This document shows, in pieces, positions 8,335 to 16,100 of a stretch of DNA of 40,069 bases (position 1 is its first letter; every line of letters starts with the position of its first letter). Source of the DNA: Cellvibrionales bacterium (GTDB lineage: Bacteria; Pseudomonadota; Gammaproteobacteria; Pseudomonadales; JAHEGP01); the NCBI GenBank assembly GCA_024645065.1, contig JAHEGP010000003.1, positions 1-40,069 on the forward strand. Direction: 5' to 3'. A program made the translations under genes and the position numbers. Below the pieces are notes generated by a model, which saw nothing but the letters and a program-made list of their open reading frames with translations, was not told the DNA's origin and did no database searches.

Positions 8335-9308
8335 TCCCATTCGATGATTTTTACCGGGAACTTGAGACCACCCCCCTCAAAACCGGGATCCCCCGCTTCA
8401 GAGACGCAATAGACCGCCGTTACAGCCATCGAATACACGGCGATCATCACAAATGGCTGAAGGCTTATCGAGAATTGCCGGCGCTGGCCGCCGATACCGT
8501 TGCCCTCGATAGCGATACTGTCTCGGCCTTCCGTCGCCAGGCTTTGCTGCCGGCAGAGCAACGGCAGCTGGAAGGCGCCCTGCAGCAACTGCACCCCTGG
8601 CGTAAAGGCCCCTATCAGTTGTTTGATGTCGTCATCGATACCGAATGGCGCTCGGATTGGAAATGGCGCCGCCTGGCACCTCACATCAGCTCGCTTCAAG
8701 GGCGCATGGTTCTCGATGTCGGTTGCGGCAGCGGCTATCACTGCTGGCGTATGGCCGGGGCCGGGGCTCGTCTGGTGGTGGGAATCGACCCATCGCAGAA
8801 GTTCCTGTTCCAGTTCCAGGCCATAAAAAAGTACCTCGGACGGCAGCCGGTCTTCTATCTGCCGCTGCGAAGCGAAGACTTGCCGCCGGCGCTCGGGCGC
8901 TTCGATACTGTTTTCAGCATGGGTGTGCTGTACCATCGCCGCTCACCGTTCGAGCACCTGGAGGAACTGCGCGGGGCGCTGAGACCAGGCGGTGAATTGG
9001 TACTGGAGACGCTGGTGACCGAGGGCGCCCGACACCAGGTGTTGGTGCCCGGCGAGCGCTATGCGCAGATGCGAAACGTCTGGTTCATACCCAGCGCTGC
9101 AGAACTATTGCACTGGCTTGCTCGCGCCGGCTTCCGCGAACCGCGTCTGGTCGACAGTAACAGGACTACGACCGACGAACAGCGCAGTACACCCTGGATG
9201 CGCTTTCACTCCCTGGAAAACTTTTTGGATCCCGCTGACCCCGGTCGCACCATAGAGGGGTATCCTGCCCCCCATCGGGCGTGTTTTATAGCACGTCGCC
9301 CGCCATGA
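8331..9308 (+). CDS. cmoB: tRNA U34 carboxymethyltransferase CmoB
   Basis: A 325-residue enzyme that transfers the carboxymethyl group of carboxy-SAM to 5-hydroxyuridine-34 in tRNA, completing cmo5U. The N-terminal helical part contains ALQQLHPWRKGPYQLFDVVI and DTEWRSDWKWRRL, both characteristic. The Rossmann part has VLDVGCGSGYHCWRMAGAGA, VVGIDPSQKFLFQF and FDTVFSMGVLYHRRSP, followed by the C-terminal MRNVWFIPSA. The ATG at 8331 overlaps the cmoA stop and gives the family's length (E. coli 323). The frame is open upstream to 8298, but that part lies within cmoA. Nothing appears missing. The next gene on this strand starts 130 bases later. Confidence 0.96.
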   Translation: MIPFDDFYRELETTPLKTGIPRFRDAIDRRYSHRIHGDHHKWLKAYRELPALAADTVALDSDTVSAFRRQALLPAEQRQLEGALQQLHPWRKGPYQLFDVVIDTEWRSDWKWRRLAPHISSLQGRMVLDVGCGSGYHCWRMAGAGARLVVGIDPSQKFLFQFQAIKKYLGRQPVFYLPLRSEDLPPALGRFDTVFSMGVLYHRRSPFEHLEELRGALRPGGELVLETLVTEGARHQVLVPGERYAQMRNVWFIPSAAELLHWLARAGFREPRLVDSNRTTTDEQRSTPWMRFHSLENFLDPADPGRTIEGYPAPHRACFIARRPP

Positions 9309-9438
9309 GTGGCGAGCATTCCACCTCATGCAGCCCTGGTAAACCGACTGATCGCCAGCTACCGGCATTGAACACCCCTGATCCCGGCGCGCAACCGACA
9401 CTCCGGATACGCTTCAATGATACGTCAGGGGTTGCGGT

Positions 9439-10269
9439 TTGAAGCACCACGCCTCACTTTGCCTGATTTCGACGCTCGCCGGTGCTCCCTGTTGCTATGG
9501 CGACGGGCCGCCGCTAATGCCGCTTTGGGAGATAGGCGCCGGCCTGGCCTCGCTGGAACTGCCACAGTATATCGGCTCCGACCAGCGTACCCGCAGCACC
9601 ATTCCGATCCCCTACTTCGTCTATCGTGGCGAGTCTATCAAGATCAGCCGTGAAACCCTTAGCGGAAAAATATTTGAGCGCGCCGACCTGTTGATCGATC
9701 TCAGCGCAGACTTCAGCTTGCCGGTGGATAGCACCGAGAACCGCGCCAGGGAGGGTATGCCTGATATTGATTTCATTGCCGAGGTGGGCCCGGCCCTTCG
9801 CTACACCTTGCTGCGCAATGCTGCCGGACGCAGGACTTTCAGCCTGGAGATTCCACTGCGAATGGCACTGCAGTCTGACCTGCGCTACCTCGATTACGAG
9901 GGTTGGCGGGTAAACCCCCGATTTCGGGTACAGCGATATTCAGGTCCCTGGGCGCTGTCGGCCTGGGCTGGACTCTACTGGAATAGTGAGGGGTACAACG
10001 ATCTGTTCTACGGCGTCAGCGCGGATCAGGCGACCAGCCAACGCCCCGCCTACGCGGCGGATTCAGGCTATGGCGGCTGGGCCCTGTCTGCCAGCCTCTC
10101 CTACCGCCACAATAACTGGTGGGTTGGCGGATTTCTCCGCTGGTACGACATCAACGGCGCCAGTTTCGCCGACAGTCCCCTGACACTGGAAAGTAGTAGC
10201 GCAGGTTTCGGACTGGCGGCGGCCTGGATCTTCAAAAGCTCACCACAGAGCGTGCCGCGCTGGGAGTGA
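9439..10269 (+). CDS. MipA/OmpV-family outer-membrane protein
   Basis: A 276-residue protein read from the TTG at 9439, with GGGG eight bases upstream. A short hydrophobic leader (SLCLISTLAGAPCC) is followed by WEIGAGLASLELPQYIGSDQ and IPIPYFVYRGESIKISRE, the opening pattern of MipA/OmpV proteins. Amphipathic strands then continue to the C-terminus (LRYLDYEGWRVNPRF, GPWALSAWAGLYW, SAGFGLAAAWIFKS). The family includes scaffold MipA for murein enzymes and porin-like OmpV; which applies cannot be told. The leader contains two Cys, so a lipoprotein or a misread start is possible. It follows cmoB by 130 bases in the same direction and converges on hpt. Confidence 0.8.
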   Translation: MKHHASLCLISTLAGAPCCYGDGPPLMPLWEIGAGLASLELPQYIGSDQRTRSTIPIPYFVYRGESIKISRETLSGKIFERADLLIDLSADFSLPVDSTENRAREGMPDIDFIAEVGPALRYTLLRNAAGRRTFSLEIPLRMALQSDLRYLDYEGWRVNPRFRVQRYSGPWALSAWAGLYWNSEGYNDLFYGVSADQATSQRPAYAADSGYGGWALSASLSYRHNNWWVGGFLRWYDINGASFADSPLTLESSSAGFGLAAAWIFKSSPQSVPRWE

Positions 10270-10341
10270 TCACAGCGATGCCATGCCTTGAATGCGACAG
10301 CACACCGTTACCCCTTACCGGGCGTCGGCACTGAACACCCG

Positions 10342-10893
10342 CTAAACGTCGGCCAACGCGTATATCGCGCGACTGTTGCGCAGATAACCCTTGTAATCCA
10401 TACCCATACCGAACAGGTAGCGGTCAGGCAGTGTAAGCCCAACGACGTGCGGACTGTGTCGACCGCTTTTGCGCTCATGGCGCTTGTTAACCAGCACCAC
10501 CGAAAGCACCCGGCAGGCGCCCTGGGCCAGGCAATAATCCACAATGGCACCCAGGGTGATGCCCTCGTCAAAAATATCATCGACAACAATCACCGCCTTA
10601 CCCTGCAGGTCTTCCACCGGAAGAGCCTTCCAGGTCATTTCCGCTCCCCGCAGCCGCTGCTGGTAGCGGCTGGCATGAACATAATCAAGGCTGAGCTTAC
10701 CATTCAGGCGCCGGAGTAATTCTGACGCCACTATCAGGCCGCCATTCATTACGCACAACAGCACCGCCGGCTCCGGCAACCGGGCATTTTCGATCGCGAC
10801 GGCCATTTCATCCAAGGCTGTCGTCACCTGTTGCTCATCGGCAACGCAAATCGCGGAGCGCCGGACCTGATCCAGCTCTTCGACTATCGACAT
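10342..10893 (-). CDS. hpt: Hypoxanthine-guanine phosphoribosyltransferase
   Basis: A 183-residue type I phosphoribosyltransferase that salvages hypoxanthine or guanine to IMP/GMP. The PRPP-binding loop VIVVDDIFDEGITLGA is near residues 99-114. It also has VLLCVMNGGLIVASELLRR, the flexible-loop region DYVHASRYQQRLRG and the purine-binding KRHERKSG with PDRYLFGMGMDYKGYLRN near the end, the arrangement of bacterial Hpt. It begins six bases after the stop of the MscS gene, so both are probably on one transcript. The start ATG is unambiguous. No riboswitch is visible in front of the operon. Confidence 0.93.
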   Translation of the reverse strand: MSIVEELDQVRRSAICVADEQQVTTALDEMAVAIENARLPEPAVLLCVMNGGLIVASELLRRLNGKLSLDYVHASRYQQRLRGAEMTWKALPVEDLQGKAVIVVDDIFDEGITLGAIVDYCLAQGACRVLSVVLVNKRHERKSGRHSPHVVGLTLPDRYLFGMGMDYKGYLRNSRAIYALADV

Positions 10894-10899
10894 CCCGTT

Positions 10900-11958
10900 T
10901 TATTCCCTGGACTCGTTCTTGTAATCCTCGAACAGCTTCTTGATAGCCTCGAGGCGATTTTTGGTGTACCGGATTCGCATGGCCACGGGAGGACGATGCT
11001 CCCCTTCCAATGAGCTATGTTCCCGGGTGAGCTTTGCCAGCAACTGTTCCAGCATGCGCTTCTCCTTGCGCAGCTCCAAAAGGGCTTCTGCCATTTCCGC
11101 CTTGTCAAAAATTTTTCCCTCGGGAATGATTGATTCCTCTGGCGATTCTGCAACCGGTTGCTCTGCCGGAGGAATAAAGGGTGACGCCTCGTCAATGCGA
11201 CGCTGGTTCATAAAAGCAGGAGAGACGATTTCCATACCCCGGCCATGCAGGGTGTCCAGCATGTGCTTACGCAGGTTTGAGCGCGCGCTCAGCAGTTGCC
11301 TGGGTTCACTCAGAAAACCGGCGATCCGGTAGACCACCGAGTAATCCTGCAGATCGACAATCTGGACGAAGGGCTGTGTCAGATCAGCCTCGACGGCGGC
11401 ACTGATCAGCGCCTCCTCGATGTTTCGGCGCGAGATATCGTAGCCCAACGATACCGTCGCCGAGACGATGGTTCCCGAGGATCGAACGATGGTATAGGGG
11501 TTTGATATCAACGTGAGATTGGGCAAGGTGGTCAGGTCACCATCCTCGGTCTGGATCTCGGTATGCAGCAAGCCACGCTCGGTTACCCGACCAAAATGCT
11601 CTGCCAGACGCAGGAAATCTCCAAGCCGAAAATTTTCAACCGTACGCAGCATGACACCGGCCAGTGCGTTGGCAACAAAAGTCGTCGAGGAAAAAGTGAG
11701 CACTGCAGTCACCACCAGACCCAGCACCGTGATCAGTTGCCCCTGGGTGGCGTCATCCAGGGGCAAAACCAGCAACAACGCAAGCAGCCCCAGGAACAGC
11801 AAACCGATTTTGATGCCCTGGCGCATCAGTCGCAAATCCTTGTCGGTTTGGCGCATTCTCGCTGCCACCAGGTAATTGGTCAGCCCCATACCAACAAACA
11901 TCAGGGCTACAATCAGGAACGGCAGAACGAATGGTTTGATTTGAATTATAAAATCCAC
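10900..11958 (-). CDS. MscS-family mechanosensitive channel protein
   Basis: A 352-residue protein. Three hydrophobic helices lie at about residues 8-28, 50-66 and 76-100; the last, with LTFSSTTFVANALAGVMLR, is the pore-lining helix followed by the typical MscS turn (NFRLGDFLRLAEHFGRVTERG). The beta domain follows (TEDGDLTTLPNLTLISNPYT). A cytoplasmic alpha-beta domain extends to about residue 240. The last 110 residues are a charged extension with a helical coiled-coil look (FDKAEMAEALLELRKEKRML), longer than in plain MscS. Such channels release solutes on hypoosmotic shock. It lies between the hydrolase and hpt on one strand (9- and 6-base gaps), which suggests co-transcription but no common function. 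Confidence 0.88.
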   Translation of the reverse strand: MDFIIQIKPFVLPFLIVALMFVGMGLTNYLVAARMRQTDKDLRLMRQGIKIGLLFLGLLALLLVLPLDDATQGQLITVLGLVVTAVLTFSSTTFVANALAGVMLRTVENFRLGDFLRLAEHFGRVTERGLLHTEIQTEDGDLTTLPNLTLISNPYTIVRSSGTIVSATVSLGYDISRRNIEEALISAAVEADLTQPFVQIVDLQDYSVVYRIAGFLSEPRQLLSARSNLRKHMLDTLHGRGMEIVSPAFMNQRRIDEASPFIPPAEQPVAESPEESIIPEGKIFDKAEMAEALLELRKEKRMLEQLLAKLTREHSSLEGEHRPPVAMRIRYTKNRLEAIKKLFEDYKNESRE

Positions 11959-11967
11959 TGTCAGTGC

Positions 11968-13131
11968 CTACCCCTGCTTGCGGCTGTTTTCAACCGTGAC
12001 GCCGGAAAACTCCCTTGGCATCACTTCGTAAAGGTAGTGTCTGGCAGTGGCGACTTCCAGCGCGGTGCGCGCAAAATGCTGCTGCAGAAACTGTGATACC
12101 GCCAGCACCGTCATACGTTGCTGCAGCACCGGATTGATCGCCGTCGATAATTCACCCGAGCAGGGGCGGACAGGTTCTATAGCGCTGATACCATCGGCAG
12201 AGTCACCAAGCAACTGATCCCAGCCCTGTGGCAGGGTTTGCCGTTCCAGCAGGCTCAGTACATAGCGACAGACAAGGGCATCGGGATTGTCAAGCCAGCG
12301 TGTATAGCGGGACAAACCGCTGAAACCGCTATGGGAACCGTTTGCCAGTGTCACCAGGGTAACATCAGGGGCTTTGCTCAGCAGAGGGGCTGCGTTGTCC
12401 TGGTAATCCACCAGCGCATCACCCGGTGTCGCCACTACCAGCAGCGGCACCTGCGACGAGCTGAAGAACCCGGGGCCCAGCATGGACGATGGACCGGCTA
12501 TCGAAATCGCCAATTGCAAGCGCTCATCACGCCAGCGGGGATGGTAAGCCGACAGGGTGCTGGTCAAACCGCCCAGCGAAATGCCCATCGCCGCGATTCG
12601 CCCGGCATCCACTCGTTCAAAAAATGGCGAATCCGGATCCCTGTCCCAGGCGAGCAGAGTATCGAGCAGGAAGCTGATGTCTCCCGGCTGGTTGACGACA
12701 TCCGCCAGGCGAGCCCCACCGGGCGCAAAGAATCGGGTCAATGGATAATCGGCCGCCACCACAAGGTAACCCTGGCGGGCCATATACGCTGCGAGATAAG
12801 CGCCACTGAGCTTATTCGCGGCATAGCCGTGGCTATAGACGAGCAAAGGGTGGCGACCCGGTGCTACCCGGCCATTTTCAACTCTGGGAAACCAAACCCT
12901 GATATCCAACTCGCGATGATCAAGCCCGGGGAAGTCGCCATTGGCGCCGGTAGCCCTGCTGGTGTCAACCAGGTGGTAGTCGATGTCTCCAACCGTGTAA
13001 ATACCGCTTTGCATCAAGCGGCTACTCATGCTTTGGGCTGCCGGCTCCGCCGGCAGCCCGCTATAGCGAAACATGGCAAGCAGTAACCCGGCCAGCAAGC
13101 CGAGCAGCAGCGCTATGCGCCATCCGCTCAT
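11968..13131 (-). CDS. Membrane-anchored alpha/beta hydrolase (dienelactone/PAF-acetylhydrolase-like)
   Basis: A 387-residue protein with one N-terminal membrane or signal segment (WRIALLLGLLAGLLLAMF), so it is exported or anchored. The hydrolase core shows HPLLVYSHGYAANKLSG (oxyanion region), YLVVAADYPLTRF and the nucleophile elbow AAMGISLGGLTST with Ser near residue 194. The later PLLVVATPGDALVDYQDNA carries an Asp, and GSHSGF the catalytic His. The family includes dienelactone hydrolases and plasma PAF-acetylhydrolase-like esterases; the substrate is unknown. It is first in a reverse run with the MscS gene (nine bases) and hpt. The C-terminal 100 residues are not part of the usual core. 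Confidence 0.82.
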   Translation of the reverse strand: MSGWRIALLLGLLAGLLLAMFRYSGLPAEPAAQSMSSRLMQSGIYTVGDIDYHLVDTSRATGANGDFPGLDHRELDIRVWFPRVENGRVAPGRHPLLVYSHGYAANKLSGAYLAAYMARQGYLVVAADYPLTRFFAPGGARLADVVNQPGDISFLLDTLLAWDRDPDSPFFERVDAGRIAAMGISLGGLTSTLSAYHPRWRDERLQLAISIAGPSSMLGPGFFSSSQVPLLVVATPGDALVDYQDNAAPLLSKAPDVTLVTLANGSHSGFSGLSRYTRWLDNPDALVCRYVLSLLERQTLPQGWDQLLGDSADGISAIEPVRPCSGELSTAINPVLQQRMTVLAVSQFLQQHFARTALEVATARHYLYEVMPREFSGVTVENSRKQG

Positions 13132-13186
13132 GCGTGTTCTCCCTGATGTCGTTTCTGTTTGCGGCTGGTAAAATTACTTCCGAGGT

Positions 13187-13203
13187 GGCCTATCAGGCCT
13201 TTT
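13187..13203 (+). terminator. Short GC hairpin with T-tract in the leader of the diguanylate cyclase gene
   Basis: GGCCT-ATC-AGGCC at 13187-13199 is followed by TTTT (13200-13203), the shape of a small intrinsic terminator. It lies 77 bases before a forward start, with no forward gene ending upstream, so if real it would attenuate rather than end a gene. The stem has only five pairs. Confidence 0.2.
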
Positions 13204-13279
13204 CATCCTGGCAATTCGTCGCAAAACCACCCCCGGGCCGGGTTCCGGTGAATGCAAAACTGCCTCAAACGGAGAGTGT

Positions 13280-14905
13280 ATGCAGCGCTTGTCAAAAAAG
13301 ATAGCCCATGTGTACCTGGCGCTTGGCATCCTTTTTTCCGCTGCCATGGCCTGGCACCTGTATGGCCTGGAGACAGAAAAAATTGATCGACAATTTCGCC
13401 GCGAGATCGATCGGCATAGCGCCGCTATCGAGCAGCTGCTGGTACAGCATTACGAAATCGTGCACGGCCTGACCAACGCGCTAGGCCTGCTGCCGCAACC
13501 TGAGCCAGATTATTTCGCCCGGCTGTGCGCACCGGTAGAACGACGCCACCCCGTCATCAGGTCGCTGGCATGGTACTGGCATGTTGCCGGCTCCGACCGC
13601 AAGGAACTGGAACAACGCTTACGCCATAGCCATTCCAAGTTTGCCATTAAATCATTCGACAGCGCGGTGAATCCCACCAGGCTGGGCAGGGCAAGCGCAT
13701 TGCTTACCCGCTCCCCGGCGCAAAACTACCTGCCGATGATCGCAATTGTACCGCACGGCGATTCACGCTCTGCTTACCTGGGCCTCGACCTGTACAGCCT
13801 GCCTGCAATAGTGCCCGGGCTGGCCAGCGCCGCTGCGAACGACCGGATTTATGTATCAGGAGCCTATCGGCCTGCGGACAGCGATGCACTCAGCTTTGCC
13901 GCCTTTTACCCGGTCTATCGCTCGTTCCCCGGCGACCAGGAGCACGAATTCGTCGGCTTTGTGTCCGTCACTTTCGCCATCGAGTCACTGTTCGAGCAGG
14001 AGATGGAGAAAAACCTGGAGCACTGGGCGTTACGAATCGAAGCGCCCCATAACGTCGATGTCGACCCGGCTGTTTTCACAACCGGCCCAGCCCGCAAGCG
14101 TTTGGCCGAAAAGCACAGGTATCAACGTAAGATCTATGTCGGTGGCGACCGGTACTGGGATATGGAAGTTCGGCCGAGCGCAGCCTACATCGCGCAGCAA
14201 CGCAGCAATACTCCGCTTTGGGCGTTTCTGGGCGGCCTCGTATTCACCGGGGTTATCTATTACCTCTGGCTAAACCAGATATATCGTACCTACAATATCG
14301 AGCTCCTGGTGGCCAAGAGGACCGAGAAGCTGGCGCTGGCCAATAAGCGCCTGCGAGAGCTTTCACAGACCGATGCTCTCACTGGAGTTGCCAATCGGAG
14401 GTTGTTCGAGGAGCGCCTGCAGCAGGAATTCCTGCGCCTGCGACGCAGCAAAAAAACCTTGTCATTGATGATGATCGATGTCGACTATTTTAAATCCTAC
14501 AACGACTATTACGGACACCAGAAAGGCGATGAAACTCTTGAGCGTATTGCAAACTGCATCGCGGCAACGGTCAATCGCCCGGCCGACCTGGTAGCACGTT
14601 ACGGTGGCGAGGAGTTTATCGTGCTGCTGCCTGACACCGATGAAAGTGCGCTGGAGTTAGGTCGTGATATTCTCCGAGCGGTCAGGCAACTGAATATTCC
14701 CCATGCACGCTCCAAAAGCGCTGATCGGGTCACCGTCAGTATCGGCTTTGGTTATGCTCCGGCAAACCAGTTGCAAACCCCCAAGCAACTTGTCCTTGCC
14801 GCTGACCAGGCTATGTACTTCGCCAAAGCCTCGGGACGCAACTGCATCGCCAGCGCAGCGGCGAATACCGATGAGCTGAAACCCACTCTCTTCCCGGAAC
14901 ATTGA
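13280..14905 (+). CDS. Diguanylate cyclase with CHASE sensor
   Basis: A 541-residue membrane protein that makes c-di-GMP. One membrane helix lies near residues 10-28. An extracytoplasmic sensor of the CHASE type follows (IRSLAWYWHVAGSDRKELEQ, NYLPMIAIVPHGDSR, AFYPVYRSFPGDQ), then a second helix near 310-330 and a short coiled linker (VAKRTEKLALANKRLRELSQ). The GGDEF domain runs from about residue 365: TDALTGVANRRLFEER, MMIDVDYFKSYNDYYGH, and the active motif GGEEF at 442-446. The inhibitory-site Arg-x-x-Asp is at 433-436, five residues before the motif, so product feedback is expected. GGAG precedes the ATG. It is transcribed alone and converges on the LysR gene. Confidence 0.94.
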   Translation: MQRLSKKIAHVYLALGILFSAAMAWHLYGLETEKIDRQFRREIDRHSAAIEQLLVQHYEIVHGLTNALGLLPQPEPDYFARLCAPVERRHPVIRSLAWYWHVAGSDRKELEQRLRHSHSKFAIKSFDSAVNPTRLGRASALLTRSPAQNYLPMIAIVPHGDSRSAYLGLDLYSLPAIVPGLASAAANDRIYVSGAYRPADSDALSFAAFYPVYRSFPGDQEHEFVGFVSVTFAIESLFEQEMEKNLEHWALRIEAPHNVDVDPAVFTTGPARKRLAEKHRYQRKIYVGGDRYWDMEVRPSAAYIAQQRSNTPLWAFLGGLVFTGVIYYLWLNQIYRTYNIELLVAKRTEKLALANKRLRELSQTDALTGVANRRLFEERLQQEFLRLRRSKKTLSLMMIDVDYFKSYNDYYGHQKGDETLERIANCIAATVNRPADLVARYGGEEFIVLLPDTDESALELGRDILRAVRQLNIPHARSKSADRVTVSIGFGYAPANQLQTPKQLVLAADQAMYFAKASGRNCIASAAANTDELKPTLFPEH

Positions 14906-14936
14906 CAGTCGCGACCAGCGCAGCGGCGTGGGCAGG

Positions 14937-15881
14937 CTAGATCTCCCCGGGCAAGCGGGCGCAGCTGATAACCAGTCTGCGAAACCATTGGTGCCCCGGA
15001 TTATGATGCAATAACGGACTCCAGATCATTTTCAATTCAAATGGCGGCACGGTGAACGGCGCTTCGCGAATTTGCAGGGATTGATCGCCACCCAGGGTTA
15101 GCGCCAGGCGGGTCGGCAGTGTCGCCACCAGGTCTGGCTGTTGCGCGATCCTGGCAGCCACACCGTAGTGACGTGTAAACACCACGATATGGCGCTCGTG
15201 ACCCAACTCGGCAAGCGCCTCATCAACTCGCCCCAGGCGCATCGACTCCTGGGGGTTGATGCCGACCCCCTGCCCCATGCCGGTCTTGCTGACCCAGATG
15301 TGACGAGCAGCCAGGTAGCTTGCGAGGCTGAAGTCTGAAGACAGCGGGTGTCGCTGGTTGAAGACACAGGAGAAGCTGTCGTGCCAGATGGTATTCTGGT
15401 GAAACGAATTCGGCATATGGTCGAAACGATTGATTGCCATATCGACGCGACCCTGTTCCAGGTCGGCAAAGCTGACATCACTCGGTGTCAGGATATCCAG
15501 AGCCACCCCCGGCGCCACATTCGCCAGATGCTGCAGTAATGCAGGCAAAAGGGTTGCCTCTCCGTAGTCACTGGCCATAATTCTGAACACCCGCTTGCTG
15601 GCCGCGGGATCAAACTCGGCCTGCGGTTGTACGGTTCGCTCTATGATGCCCAGAGCCTCGCGAATGGCGGGCTGCAGCGCCTCGGCACGCTCGGTCGGTT
15701 GCATACCGGCACTGGTTCTAACCAACAGAGGGTCATCGAACAGCTCCCGCAGTCGGCGCAAGCCATTGCTCATCGCCGGCTGGGTAATTCCCAGACGAGC
15801 CGCGGCCCGGCTTACATTACTCTCGGTCAGGAGCACGTCCAGATAGACCAGCAGGTTAAGATCCATGCGGGATATATTCAT
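14937..15881 (-). CDS. LysR-type transcriptional regulator
   Basis: A 314-residue LysR regulator. The N-terminal winged helix lies at residues 6-65 (MDLNLLVYLDVLLTESNVSR, then AAARLGITQPAMSNGLRRLR). The LFDDPLLVRTSAGMQPT and FDPAASKRVFRIMASDYGE wording is that of the NodD/NahR-like branch, which usually responds to small aromatic or other organic effectors. The start at 15881 is conserved in sense; MDLNLL six codons in is an alternative. It is divergent from aceK with 219 bases between, but that is a conserved metabolic gene and not an obvious target. The neighbour on the other side is convergent. The effector and regulon are unknown. Confidence 0.92.
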   Translation of the reverse strand: MNISRMDLNLLVYLDVLLTESNVSRAAARLGITQPAMSNGLRRLRELFDDPLLVRTSAGMQPTERAEALQPAIREALGIIERTVQPQAEFDPAASKRVFRIMASDYGEATLLPALLQHLANVAPGVALDILTPSDVSFADLEQGRVDMAINRFDHMPNSFHQNTIWHDSFSCVFNQRHPLSSDFSLASYLAARHIWVSKTGMGQGVGINPQESMRLGRVDEALAELGHERHIVVFTRHYGVAARIAQQPDLVATLPTRLALTLGGDQSLQIREAPFTVPPFELKMIWSPLLHHNPGHQWFRRLVISCARLPGEI

Positions 15882-16100
15882 ACGCTAAATACCCATTGCC
15901 ATTATCATATACCGGAAGAATCTTACTGCATCACCCTCAGGGCGGCAGCAACTTTTATCCGGCGCGAAACCGCTGTGGAGACGTTCGGACGGACTATTGA
16001 CCTGCTCCGGAGCATTCTCGCCGCTAGCCATATTGTGTAAACTCGCCCGCTCATCTGCGCCTGAAGGCGTGGCCAGCGCCTGCACAGGGAAAAGCCCACC
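15882..16100. other. Divergent region between LysR gene and aceK
   Basis: 219 bases holding the starts of both genes. A perfect ten-base palindrome GCTCCGGAGC is near 16005-16014. I do not find a clear T-N11-A LysR box or a well-spaced sigma70 promoter. Confidence 0.3.
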
